Shown here: piece after piece, positions 25,522 to 33,290 of the stretch
Layout of the letters: every line of letters starts with the position of its first letter
How positions within the stretch are numbered: position 1 is the first letter of the stretch
Source of the DNA: Pectinatus haikarae
Lineage (GTDB): Bacteria; Bacillota; Negativicutes; Selenomonadales; Selenomonadaceae
DNA: 64,000 nt
Reading direction: 5' to 3'
NCBI RefSeq assembly: GCF_015732185.1
Contig: NZ_WIQM01000016.1
Span: forward strand, 248,001-312,000
The notes under the pieces: generated by a model
The model's database searches: none
The model's input: only the letters and a program-made list of their open reading frames with translations
Told to the model about the DNA's origin: nothing
Program-made: the position numbers and the translations under genes

Positions 25522-25556
25522 GCTTTTAGTGTTTACACAAAACTTGAAGAACTCTC
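25522..25556 (-). repeat. IS256-type terminal repeat, right outer copy
   Basis: Inverted partner of 15762-15796 with three mismatches in 35 bases, placed between the end of the degenerate IS and the split terminator half. It may be the surviving end of a second copy of the element whose transposase remnant lies at 15854. Confidence 0.75.
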
Positions 25557-25571
25557 GCAGATTTTTTTATT
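25557..25571 (-). repeat. right half of the split terminator hairpin
   Basis: GCAGATTTTTTTATT, the perfect complement of 15730-15744. It lies directly after the xdhC-like stop and next to the IS-type repeat. As it stands it lacks a partner arm, so the xdh operon may read into the island. Confidence 0.62.
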
Positions 25572-25579
25572 ATTGTCCC

Positions 25580-26575
25580 TCAACAAACGGCTTCAAACAG
25601 GACTTTTACATGCCCGCCGCATATCATCCCCAAATCACTCGTGTTCTGCAGACCCAGATCATATTCAATGACAGCCGCCTGTTTGCTGACCGCTATTTCG
25701 GCGCATTTTTTCTGAGCGGCAAATTCGACAGCACCGCCGCCTATCGAGCCGAACACTTCTCCGCTTTCGGTCACCAGCATCTTGCTGCCTGCGCCGCGCG
25801 GTGATGAACCGTGCTTATCTATTATAGTTGCCAACGCGGCGTTCTGCTTTAACTGCCCGGCGGATATCTTTTCCATGGCAGCAAATACATTATTCTGCGA
25901 TCTGTCACCAATAAATGCGCTTTTCACTTCAATAATTTCTGCCAAAATACTCACGGCTATTTCTTCCGGTGTAATTGCGCCTATCGGCACTCCTATAGGT
26001 GCGTGCACCTGCGCCAACACCTCCTTTGAATATCCTTCCTGCTCAAGTTTATGCATGGTGATGCCGACTTTTTGCCTGCTGCCTATCATTCCCGCATAGC
26101 GATAATACTTCTTGGCCAAAACCGCTGACAACGCCCGGAAATCATCTCTGTGTCCTTTTGTCACAATTACATAATAGGCATTATCGCCAAAATCGCGCTG
26201 TAAGGCAGCTTCGACATCCTCGACATATCTTTTGGCATGCGGGAATCTTTCCTGTGTAACAAATTCGGCCCTGTCATCTATCACTGCTGTATCAAATTCA
26301 AGGAATTTCGCCAGCCTGGCAATAGCGCAGGATACATGCCCTCCTCCCGCAATAACGATTATCGGTATATCATTTATACTTTCTATAAAATATTTTTCTT
26401 CAGCTTCGGTAAAAACAAACGGCAATTTCTTTTTTCCGGCTTTAAGCTCCATTTTTTTTAGTTGCTCTCTGCCGATCAATTTTTTCTCGCCTATTTGTGT
26501 ACTGAGCGAAGTCATTGTATAAAAGATTTTTTTCTTTTTATATAAAGCTAAAATTTCTTCATAAATTGCTTTCAT
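25580..26575 (-). CDS. XdhC/CoxI-family molybdenum hydroxylase maturation factor
   Basis: XdhC-type proteins bind sulfurated molybdenum cofactor and deliver it to xanthine-dehydrogenase-like enzymes. The 331-residue protein contains a Rossmann domain (about 70-200, IPIIVIAGGGHVSCAIARLA through YAGMIGSRQKVG) and the XdhC/CoxI domain with NAALATIIDKHGSSPRGAGS and EVFGSIGGGAVE (about 245-330). Here the Rossmann part comes first and the CoxI part last, the reverse of the usual order. RBS is GGAGG. It is the last gene of the xdh operon, 12 bases after the MocA-like gene. Confidence 0.88.
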   Translation of the reverse strand: MKAIYEEILALYKKKKIFYTMTSLSTQIGEKKLIGREQLKKMELKAGKKKLPFVFTEAEEKYFIESINDIPIIVIAGGGHVSCAIARLAKFLEFDTAVIDDRAEFVTQERFPHAKRYVEDVEAALQRDFGDNAYYVIVTKGHRDDFRALSAVLAKKYYRYAGMIGSRQKVGITMHKLEQEGYSKEVLAQVHAPIGVPIGAITPEEIAVSILAEIIEVKSAFIGDRSQNNVFAAMEKISAGQLKQNAALATIIDKHGSSPRGAGSKMLVTESGEVFGSIGGGAVEFAAQKKCAEIAVSKQAAVIEYDLGLQNTSDLGMICGGHVKVLFEAVC

Positions 26576-26587
26576 TAAGAACCTCCG

Positions 26588-27190
26588 TCACAGCTTCTCA
26601 GAATATCCTTCCGTTTCCAGTAATCGCCTATATTCCTCGGGAGTGTCAACGTCCACGTTCAGTCCGTCATCCGATATTTCTATGAGAAATGCTTTTTTTT
26701 CGAGTTTATTCAGTATGCCGCGCATGCCATTTTCTCCCGAAAAGGATATGATATCCGCGAAATATCTTCTGCCGATCAGCGGCGGATGTTTCCAGCGGCC
26801 ATTTTGAACGGGAATGATCAGCTCTCCTTTATTCGCCTGCCATGCATTAGTAATATCGGCAAAAGTCTGCAGCGAAATAGCCGGCATATCTGCCGGCATA
26901 ATGAATGCCGCAGCTGCTTTTTTTATATTTTTTATACCGCATTGCAGAGAATAAAGCATATCTCTTTCCCTGTAATGCGGATTATAGACAATTTTTAAAG
27001 AACTGTCCTTAAAGTATTTCCTGATTTCCTCATGACGATGTCCTGCCACAATTACTATTTCTTTCGCACCGACTGCCCGCAGTTTTTCCACGGTCGCCGC
27101 TAAAATAGTCTTTCCCCTGTACGGAAGCAGCGGTTTGAAATCTCCCATGCGGCTGGACAGTCCGGCCGCCGCAATTACTGCACCCAGCAT
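26588..27190 (-). CDS. MocA-like molybdenum cofactor nucleotidyltransferase
   Basis: A 200-residue NTP-transferase of the MobA/MocA family: AVIAAAGLSSRMGDFKPLLP at the start (nucleotide loop with the SSRMG/KPLLP signature), ADMPAIS for metal and nucleotide binding, and HPPLIGRRYF. MocA makes the cytidylated cofactor used by xanthine dehydrogenases and aldehyde oxidases, which fits its place between a molybdenum hydroxylase and XdhC. Activity towards CTP is inferred from family and context. AAGGAG precedes the ATG. Confidence 0.88.
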   Translation of the reverse strand: MLGAVIAAAGLSSRMGDFKPLLPYRGKTILAATVEKLRAVGAKEIVIVAGHRHEEIRKYFKDSSLKIVYNPHYRERDMLYSLQCGIKNIKKAAAAFIMPADMPAISLQTFADITNAWQANKGELIIPVQNGRWKHPPLIGRRYFADIISFSGENGMRGILNKLEKKAFLIEISDDGLNVDVDTPEEYRRLLETEGYSEKL

Positions 27191-27200
27191 AATATACTCC

Positions 27201-29756
27201 TTACTTCTTGTAATATGTCTGCCTCAAAGGAAGCGATGTCCTGAATTTTTTATCGAAGCGATAATAAGCATGCGAGCATGCCGGCGATGTCGGTATGAGA
27301 CAAAGCTCACCCACACCCTTTGCGCCGTAAGCATAGGGTGATTTTTTCCCCTTTGCCTGTACGAGTTTAACATCTATAGGCGGCACTGCCGTTGCCCGCA
27401 TCAGATTAAGTGCGGCCATATTCATCTTGGGATAGCCGTCTTCCACCACAAAATCCTCTGTCAGCGCAAAGCCCAATCCCATAACGATACCGCCTTCGAT
27501 CTGACCTTCGACGGAAGGAACATTGACCGGAGTCCCCACATCGTATGCCGCTTCGACCTGCTGCAGTTTTCCGCCGTCATCGATAACCATCACCTGTGCC
27601 GCATAACTGTAGCTTACATGACTTACAGGAAACGGCTTTGGCGAGCCCATCGGATCGGTCTTGGCCGAAAATTCTCCATAGAAGCTTTTCCCTTCCAAGT
27701 CGTCCAATGTTTTTCCTTCTAAGGCTATCTTCAATTTTTCTGCCGCTCTGTGCACCGCTTCTCCGGTAACTACTGTTTGCCTTGAAGCTGTACTCGTTCC
27801 GGAATTGGGCGTTCTTATTGTATCCGGTGCTTCATGTATCAGTAATGAAGGTGCTATCCCCGCAGTCTGATATACCATCTGTGTGCACATGGTGGCAATT
27901 CCCTGTCCCATGCAGGCTGCCGATGTACGTATATGAACGCTGCCTTTTTCAACGGACAGGATACATCTGCCTATATCCTTCAAACCCACACCGGTGCCGC
28001 TGTTTTTAAAAGCACAGGCGATGCCTGCATAAGGGTTTTTTTCGTATATTTCCCTCACCGCTTCAAGACATTCCCGCATGGCACAGTTTTCATCGGCTAT
28101 CTGCCCGTTAGGCAGAACCTGCCCTGGTTTTATGGCATTGCGCCAGCGTATTTCCCAAGCGGATATACCGACCTTCTCCGCCAGAAGATTTATATTGTTT
28201 TCTATGGCAAAGCAGCTTTGCGTCACTCCGAAGCCTCTGTACGCTCCGCTTACCACATTGTTTGTATATACGGACATACCTAATATATCTATATTCTGGT
28301 AATTATATGGTCCGCCGGCATGAGTACATGCTCTTTGCAGCACCGGCCCGCCCAGCGACGCATACGCTCCGGTATCCGCTATAATAAACGCACGCATGGC
28401 CGTGAATATTCCATTTTCATCGCAGGCCAGTGTAAATTCCATATCCATGGCATGACGCTTTGTGTGATAGTCAAGGCTTTCCTGTCGGGAGAATTTTACC
28501 TTGACCGGTCTTTTCGTATACCACGCTGCCAAAGCGGCATGATGCTGCACACTCATGTCTTCTTTTCCGCCAAAGCCGCCGCCTACCAGCATAGAGTGGC
28601 AGTGCACCTTTTCAGGAGAAATGCGAAGCATATTCGATATTTCCCGCTGTTCGTCATACACGGACTGTCCGCCCGTATAGAGCAAAAGGCCGTCTTCTCC
28701 TTCCGGCATGGCGATGGCGCATTCCGGTTCCATGAATGCGTGATCATTGAACGGAGTATGATATTTTTTTGTTATCACATATTTGGATTCTTTCAGCGCC
28801 CCGGGCACATCGCCGCGTTTTAAATGCTCCTTGCTCATTATATTTCCTGTGGAATGAATCAAGGGTGCCTCTGCCCTTAAAGCATCCTGCGGTGATATAA
28901 CAGGTTCCAGAACGGTATAGTCAACATTGATCAGTCCGATTATTTCGTCAAGTGCTTCCTTCGTACCGGCAACCACAAGTGCCAATGCATCGCCGATATA
29001 CCTTGTAGTATCTCCTTCCGCTATCATGACGTCCCAGTCCTGCACTATATGTCCGATTTTATTATTGGGAACATCACCGGCTTTGAGGATTTTTATACAG
29101 CTTTTATGTTTTAATGCTTCTGTTGTATCTATTTTATTTACAACTGCACGCGGATAGGCCGAACGCAATGCTTTTGCATACGCCATTCCAGGCAGAACAA
29201 CATCATCCGCGAATTTCCCCTCTCCCAAGACCTTCTGATATGCATCAACACGTTGAAAAGCTGTATTGAGAAAGGCTTCCTGCTGTGGTTCCGGCAATTG
29301 TTTTTGTTCACGAAAAAACTCGGCGGCCATCATAATCGCTTTTTCGATTTTTATATAGCCCGTACACCTGCACAAGTTGCCGTTAATTGCTTTTTTTATT
29401 TCCGGCACTGTAGGTGCAAGATTTTTATCAAGCAGACTCTTAGCCGATATGACCATACCCGGGATGCAAAAACCACACTGTACTGCGCCGCACTGGGCAA
29501 AAGAATACGCATATACATCTTTTTCCCGTTGTGTCAGACCCTCCACTGTCACAACTTCCGCATTATTCAGCTGAGAAAGTTTCAGCACGCAGGATTTTAT
29601 CTTTTTCCCGTTTGCCAAGACCGTGCATGTTCCGCATATCCCCGAACCGCAGCCATTTTTAACTGAGGTGATACGGAGATCATCACGCAGGAAATCTATA
29701 AGTTTTTTATCCGATTCACATTCAACATTGTTTCCGTTAACTTTTAGAAAAAACAT
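27201..29756 (-). CDS. selenium-dependent xanthine dehydrogenase-type molybdenum hydroxylase
   Basis: A single-chain 851-residue molybdenum hydroxylase. The N terminus binds two [2Fe-2S] clusters (CGSGICGTCTVL at about 38-49; CGAVQCGFCIPGM and GNLCRCTGY at about 90-140). The rest is the molybdopterin domain with GGFGGKEDMSVQHHAALA, AYRGFGVTQ and the C-terminal KSPYAYGAKGVGE with the conserved Glu. No FAD domain is present, and it lies among ssnA, ygfK, ygeY and dpaL homologues, as in the Se-dependent XDH family, where a labile (non-selenocysteine) selenium ligand is known. ATG at 29756 is six bases after AAGGAG. Electron transfer may use the neighbouring FAD subunit. Confidence 0.88.
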   Translation of the reverse strand: MFFLKVNGNNVECESDKKLIDFLRDDLRITSVKNGCGSGICGTCTVLANGKKIKSCVLKLSQLNNAEVVTVEGLTQREKDVYAYSFAQCGAVQCGFCIPGMVISAKSLLDKNLAPTVPEIKKAINGNLCRCTGYIKIEKAIMMAAEFFREQKQLPEPQQEAFLNTAFQRVDAYQKVLGEGKFADDVVLPGMAYAKALRSAYPRAVVNKIDTTEALKHKSCIKILKAGDVPNNKIGHIVQDWDVMIAEGDTTRYIGDALALVVAGTKEALDEIIGLINVDYTVLEPVISPQDALRAEAPLIHSTGNIMSKEHLKRGDVPGALKESKYVITKKYHTPFNDHAFMEPECAIAMPEGEDGLLLYTGGQSVYDEQREISNMLRISPEKVHCHSMLVGGGFGGKEDMSVQHHAALAAWYTKRPVKVKFSRQESLDYHTKRHAMDMEFTLACDENGIFTAMRAFIIADTGAYASLGGPVLQRACTHAGGPYNYQNIDILGMSVYTNNVVSGAYRGFGVTQSCFAIENNINLLAEKVGISAWEIRWRNAIKPGQVLPNGQIADENCAMRECLEAVREIYEKNPYAGIACAFKNSGTGVGLKDIGRCILSVEKGSVHIRTSAACMGQGIATMCTQMVYQTAGIAPSLLIHEAPDTIRTPNSGTSTASRQTVVTGEAVHRAAEKLKIALEGKTLDDLEGKSFYGEFSAKTDPMGSPKPFPVSHVSYSYAAQVMVIDDGGKLQQVEAAYDVGTPVNVPSVEGQIEGGIVMGLGFALTEDFVVEDGYPKMNMAALNLMRATAVPPIDVKLVQAKGKKSPYAYGAKGVGELCLIPTSPACSHAYYRFDKKFRTSLPLRQTYYKK

Positions 29757-29768
29757 CACATGCTCCTT

Positions 29769-30623
29769 TTAATTCCATTTTATGCAGTTATCATACACAT
29801 GATGCAGCAGATTTCTGGCCGTCTGTCTGCGGTAATCCGCCGTGGACCGTACATCATCTATAGGCTGTATGAACTTATCATATTCGCCGTAAATGGTTTT
29901 AAGCAATTCGGCATTCAATACTGTCTTTCCCTCCGCCAGCCGTTCGATTTCCGGCAGTCTGACAACGGTTGGTCCCACAGCACCTATGGCAACAGCTATT
30001 GTTTTAACATAACCGTTCTTTTTGCTGCCTCTCATTGCCAGCGATACTTTGGCTATCGCCGCGGCCCTGCGCACAGCAACTTTTTTATAAAAAACCATAT
30101 CATTGTCAGGAGCCGGAAAAAACAGCTTTATACCTATAAGTAATTCGTCTCTTTTTAATACGGTCCTGCCCGGTCCCGTGATAAAACTGCTGACCGGTAA
30201 TTCACGTATTCCCGCCGCTCCCTGCAGACATACAACTGCGTCAAGTGCATATAATGGCGGCAGTGTGTCACCGGCCGGAGAGGCATTGCAGATATTGCCT
30301 GCGATCGTCCCTACATTGCGTACCGCAGGAGCAGCCATTTCCAGCAGTGCCAGCCGCAAAAGGCGTGGCGTCCATTTCCATTCGATCAATTGCGCCAATG
30401 TCGTATTGGCACCTATATACAGACATGTATCTTTTTTCTGCAGAATATTCATTTCGGCAATATTTTTCGTGAACAGCATATCACCGGAAAAAGCCGGTAA
30501 AATACCGGCAGGACGACGCCAGCGGACCATAAGATCAGTACCGCCGGCAATAGGGCGTATTTCTTTTTTCTGACGCAGTTCCAATGCTTTTTCCAGATTA
30601 TCCGGAAAAAAAGATTCTACCAT
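29769..30623 (-). CDS. FAD-binding subunit of a molybdenum hydroxylase (XdhB type)
   Basis: A 284-residue FAD-PCMH subunit. EIRPIAGGTDLMVRWRRPAG is the FAD diphosphate loop, and VRNVGTIAGNICNASPAGDT is the second flavin motif; the C-terminal CO_deh_flav_C domain follows (about 170-284). It accepts electrons from the [2Fe-2S] subunit and passes them to an acceptor. Its start overlaps the end of the [2Fe-2S] subunit gene (7 bases), so the two are coupled. Confidence 0.92.
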   Translation of the reverse strand: MVESFFPDNLEKALELRQKKEIRPIAGGTDLMVRWRRPAGILPAFSGDMLFTKNIAEMNILQKKDTCLYIGANTTLAQLIEWKWTPRLLRLALLEMAAPAVRNVGTIAGNICNASPAGDTLPPLYALDAVVCLQGAAGIRELPVSSFITGPGRTVLKRDELLIGIKLFFPAPDNDMVFYKKVAVRRAAAIAKVSLAMRGSKKNGYVKTIAVAIGAVGPTVVRLPEIERLAEGKTVLNAELLKTIYGEYDKFIQPIDDVRSTADYRRQTARNLLHHVYDNCIKWN

Positions 30624-31090
30624 AATCCTGCGCCCTCCCTTGCTGCCGTTCTGATCGCCTGTACGATCATATTATAACCGGTGCAGCGGCATAAATTTCC
30701 TGATATTGCCCTCCTGATCTGCGATTCATCAGGATGAGGCACTTTGTTCAAAAGAGCCTCGGCAGCTAAAATCATTCCTGGCGTGCAAAAGCCGCACTGC
30801 ACGGCACCTGCTCCTGCAAAAGCATCCGCCAGCTTTTTATAACGCATTTCACCGCTGAAACCTTCGATGGTGAGTACCTCATGCCCCGCGACATTTCCCG
30901 CCGGCATTATGCAGCTGTTCACCAATTTATGATCGACAAGTACAGAGCATGCCCCGCATTCACCTTCACCGCATCCTTCCTTTGGTCCTGTCAGCCCGAG
31001 AATATCACGCAGGACATCCAGCAGCCGCATCGTCGGATCTATATTCACCGATATATTTCCTCCATTCAGAAGAAACTTTATTTCACTCAT
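30617..31090 (-). CDS. [2Fe-2S] subunit of a molybdenum hydroxylase
   Basis: A 157-residue two-domain ferredoxin subunit: CGEGECGACSVLVD (plant-type cluster, about 40-55) and CGFCTPGMILAAEALL plus GNLCRCTGYNMIV (second cluster, about 98-145). It passes electrons from the molybdenum site in the next-upstream subunit to the FAD subunit. Its ATG overlaps the upstream stop by 8 bases; GGGAGG lies 14 bases before it. Confidence 0.94.
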   Translation of the reverse strand: MSEIKFLLNGGNISVNIDPTMRLLDVLRDILGLTGPKEGCGEGECGACSVLVDHKLVNSCIMPAGNVAGHEVLTIEGFSGEMRYKKLADAFAGAGAVQCGFCTPGMILAAEALLNKVPHPDESQIRRAISGNLCRCTGYNMIVQAIRTAAREGAGLW

Positions 31091-33236
31091 TTTCCGATGC
31101 CTCCCTCATAATATATTCGGGAGTAACCGGAAGTTTTGCGATATGGATGTTCATAGCCTGCGCAACAGCAGAAGCGTACGCCGGAGCTGCCCCCAGCAGT
31201 GTAAGCTCTCCCGCCCCCTTTGCGCCGAACGGCCCGTCTTCATAGTAAGTTTTCATAAGATGATTTTCTATCGGAGCAAAATCCATAGCCGTGGGAATCG
31301 TATAGTTGGTCAGATTATTCTGACGTGATCTTCCGTTTTCGTCATTTGCCATAACTTCCATTGCTGCATAGCCCAACCCCTGAAACATACCGCCCTGTAT
31401 CTGTCCCTCGACGATCATTTCATCAATCGGCTGTCCGATATCAAAAACAGACCATGCACCTGTCACGGAGGTCTCACATGTCAGCGGATCGATTTCTACC
31501 TCTACAACATTTACTCCCCACGAATAAGCGGGATAGGCATCCCCCGACGATTCTCCGCCCTTCCACTTTATCCGCTCCGGTGCTTCATAGTCCTGTATTA
31601 TTTCGATATCGTTATTTTCCTGCCATCTTTTTTTCAGACGCTCGGCGGCCTTTTGCAGCAGCCGGCCCACTATCATTATTGAACGCGATGCTACAGTCGG
31701 GCCCGAATCGGGTACTCTGTCCGTATCCGGATAAGCAAAAATCACATCAGCGACAGATATATCCAATACGCTTGCCGCAATCTTCCGGAAAGTTGTCTGC
31801 AAGCCCTGCCCCATGTCGACATTTGCCGCAAAGATTTCCACCCTCTTGGAATCTTTCTTTCTGCGCAATTTCAGCTGTGCTTTGATTATGTCCCGTTCAC
31901 CGCTGCCCGTAAAACCACAACCGTGCAAAAAAAGAGAAATGCCTATTCCCTTGTGCAATTCCGGGTCTGCTTGATAAGCCGCCCTTTTCGAGGTGTAGAA
32001 GGAAACCTCCTGTGCCTTTTCAATCATTTCCGGCAATTTTATTTCATCATAGAACAAACCGTTCGTTGCCGTTCTGTCTCCTTGTTTTGCCATATGCCGT
32101 TTTTTATAATCAAGCACATCGTACGAAAAGATTTTTGCCAGACTTTCCATATGCATTTCTATGGCAAAAATGACCTGAGGTGCACCAAATCCACGAAAAG
32201 CACCGTTTGGTACAGTATTCGTTGCCACTGCCGCACCCGTCACACGCAGATTTTCTATATTATAAACACCGCAGATATTATAGATGCTGCGCTGCAGCAC
32301 AACTTCAGATATTCCCGCATAGGCACCGCCGTTTAACTTTATATCAGCCTTCATGCCCAATATCCTGCCTTCTCTGTCCAGAGCCGTTTCCAATGTTACC
32401 TCTGCCGGATGGCGCCGCGGTGTATAAGCGGTATCTTCCTCGCGTTCATAAAGTACGGCTACGGGACGCCGCGTTTTCAAAGCCGCAAATGCGGCATGCC
32501 CGGCCAATAAAGAAGGATAATCCTCCTTGCCCCCAAAGCCGCCTCCTGTAAAAGCCTGTACTATGCGGACTTTTTCTTCGCCGACTGCCAATGCCTGAAC
32601 TAAGGCATTTTTTACATAATAAGGACACTGCATCGAACCATATACAGAAATCTTACCGTCATTTTCCGGAACTGCTATCATTCCCTGATTTTCCAGATAA
32701 GCCTGTTTCTGGTAACCTGTGGAATATTTTTCTCTTACAACCTTGAATGCTGCGGAGAACCCCCTGTCCACATCTCCTTTTTCGTAATTATAAGAGGCAA
32801 ATTTATTATCACTGCCGAATATCGGCGTAAAGTTATTGCTCAAAGCATCTTTTATCGTTAATATTGCCGGTATCATCTCATACTCTATATATACCCTGCC
32901 AGCCAGTTCCAATAGTTTTGCGCGATCCGGACCGACTATAAGCAGTATGGCTTCACCAAAATAATTCACTCTGTCCTTTGCCAGAAATGGCCAGTCATCT
33001 GCCAAAAATTTTATGATATTTTTACCGGGGATATCATCGGCAGTCACTGAAAAATATCCTTCCGGTAAAACAGGAATATCTATTCTTTTTATTATGCCGC
33101 GCGGACAGTCCGCTCTGACTGTTCTGGCATAAAGCATACCGTCAATATGGAAATCGGCAATATATTTTGCCTGCCCCGAAAGCTTAATGTCATTATCTAC
33201 TTTCCGTACAGGTTTACCAATATCAAAATCACTCAT
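31083..33236 (-). CDS. molybdopterin-binding large subunit of a xanthine-dehydrogenase-family enzyme
   Basis: A 717-residue large subunit without iron-sulfur domains. Segments include KLSGQAKYIADFHIDGMLYA at the start, GGGFGGKEDYPSLLAGHAAF (Gln/Phe loop region), GAFRGFGAPQVIFAIE, NVDMGQGLQTTFRKIAASVL and DGPFGAKGAGELTLLGAAPA with the catalytic-type Glu. With the two genes downstream it makes a three-subunit hydroxylase. Gene order and neighbours resemble xdhD/xdhABC sets in purine clusters; the substrate is unproven. The ATG at 33236 follows AGAGAGG; an upstream in-frame ATG 17 codons earlier lacks a site. Confidence 0.9.
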   Translation of the reverse strand: MSDFDIGKPVRKVDNDIKLSGQAKYIADFHIDGMLYARTVRADCPRGIIKRIDIPVLPEGYFSVTADDIPGKNIIKFLADDWPFLAKDRVNYFGEAILLIVGPDRAKLLELAGRVYIEYEMIPAILTIKDALSNNFTPIFGSDNKFASYNYEKGDVDRGFSAAFKVVREKYSTGYQKQAYLENQGMIAVPENDGKISVYGSMQCPYYVKNALVQALAVGEEKVRIVQAFTGGGFGGKEDYPSLLAGHAAFAALKTRRPVAVLYEREEDTAYTPRRHPAEVTLETALDREGRILGMKADIKLNGGAYAGISEVVLQRSIYNICGVYNIENLRVTGAAVATNTVPNGAFRGFGAPQVIFAIEMHMESLAKIFSYDVLDYKKRHMAKQGDRTATNGLFYDEIKLPEMIEKAQEVSFYTSKRAAYQADPELHKGIGISLFLHGCGFTGSGERDIIKAQLKLRRKKDSKRVEIFAANVDMGQGLQTTFRKIAASVLDISVADVIFAYPDTDRVPDSGPTVASRSIMIVGRLLQKAAERLKKRWQENNDIEIIQDYEAPERIKWKGGESSGDAYPAYSWGVNVVEVEIDPLTCETSVTGAWSVFDIGQPIDEMIVEGQIQGGMFQGLGYAAMEVMANDENGRSRQNNLTNYTIPTAMDFAPIENHLMKTYYEDGPFGAKGAGELTLLGAAPAYASAVAQAMNIHIAKLPVTPEYIMREASENE

Positions 33237-33290
33237 AAAAATCGGCCTCTCTTCAGTAAAACATGAACTACAACAAATATACGCCATATT

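Larger units (their letters stand above)
15762..25556. mobile_element. AT-rich genomic island bounded by inverted IS256-type ends
   Basis: The segment between the two inverted 35-base repeats differs sharply from its neighbours: it is much richer in A/T and uses A/T-ending codons throughout, whereas mogA and the xdh cluster use many GGC, GCC and CTG codons. It begins with a truncated IS256-type transposase fused to an SDR fragment and ends with a mutated IS256-type element. Inside are a MarR regulon, an export operon and several genes with internal deletions, so it is an acquired and decaying region. No short target duplication is visible at the outer ends. Confidence 0.7.

Noticed and set aside
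27201-33236. Selenocysteine codons in the molybdenum hydroxylase genes
   Set aside because: All frames are open without in-frame TGA; selenium in this enzyme family is a labile ligand rather than selenocysteine.
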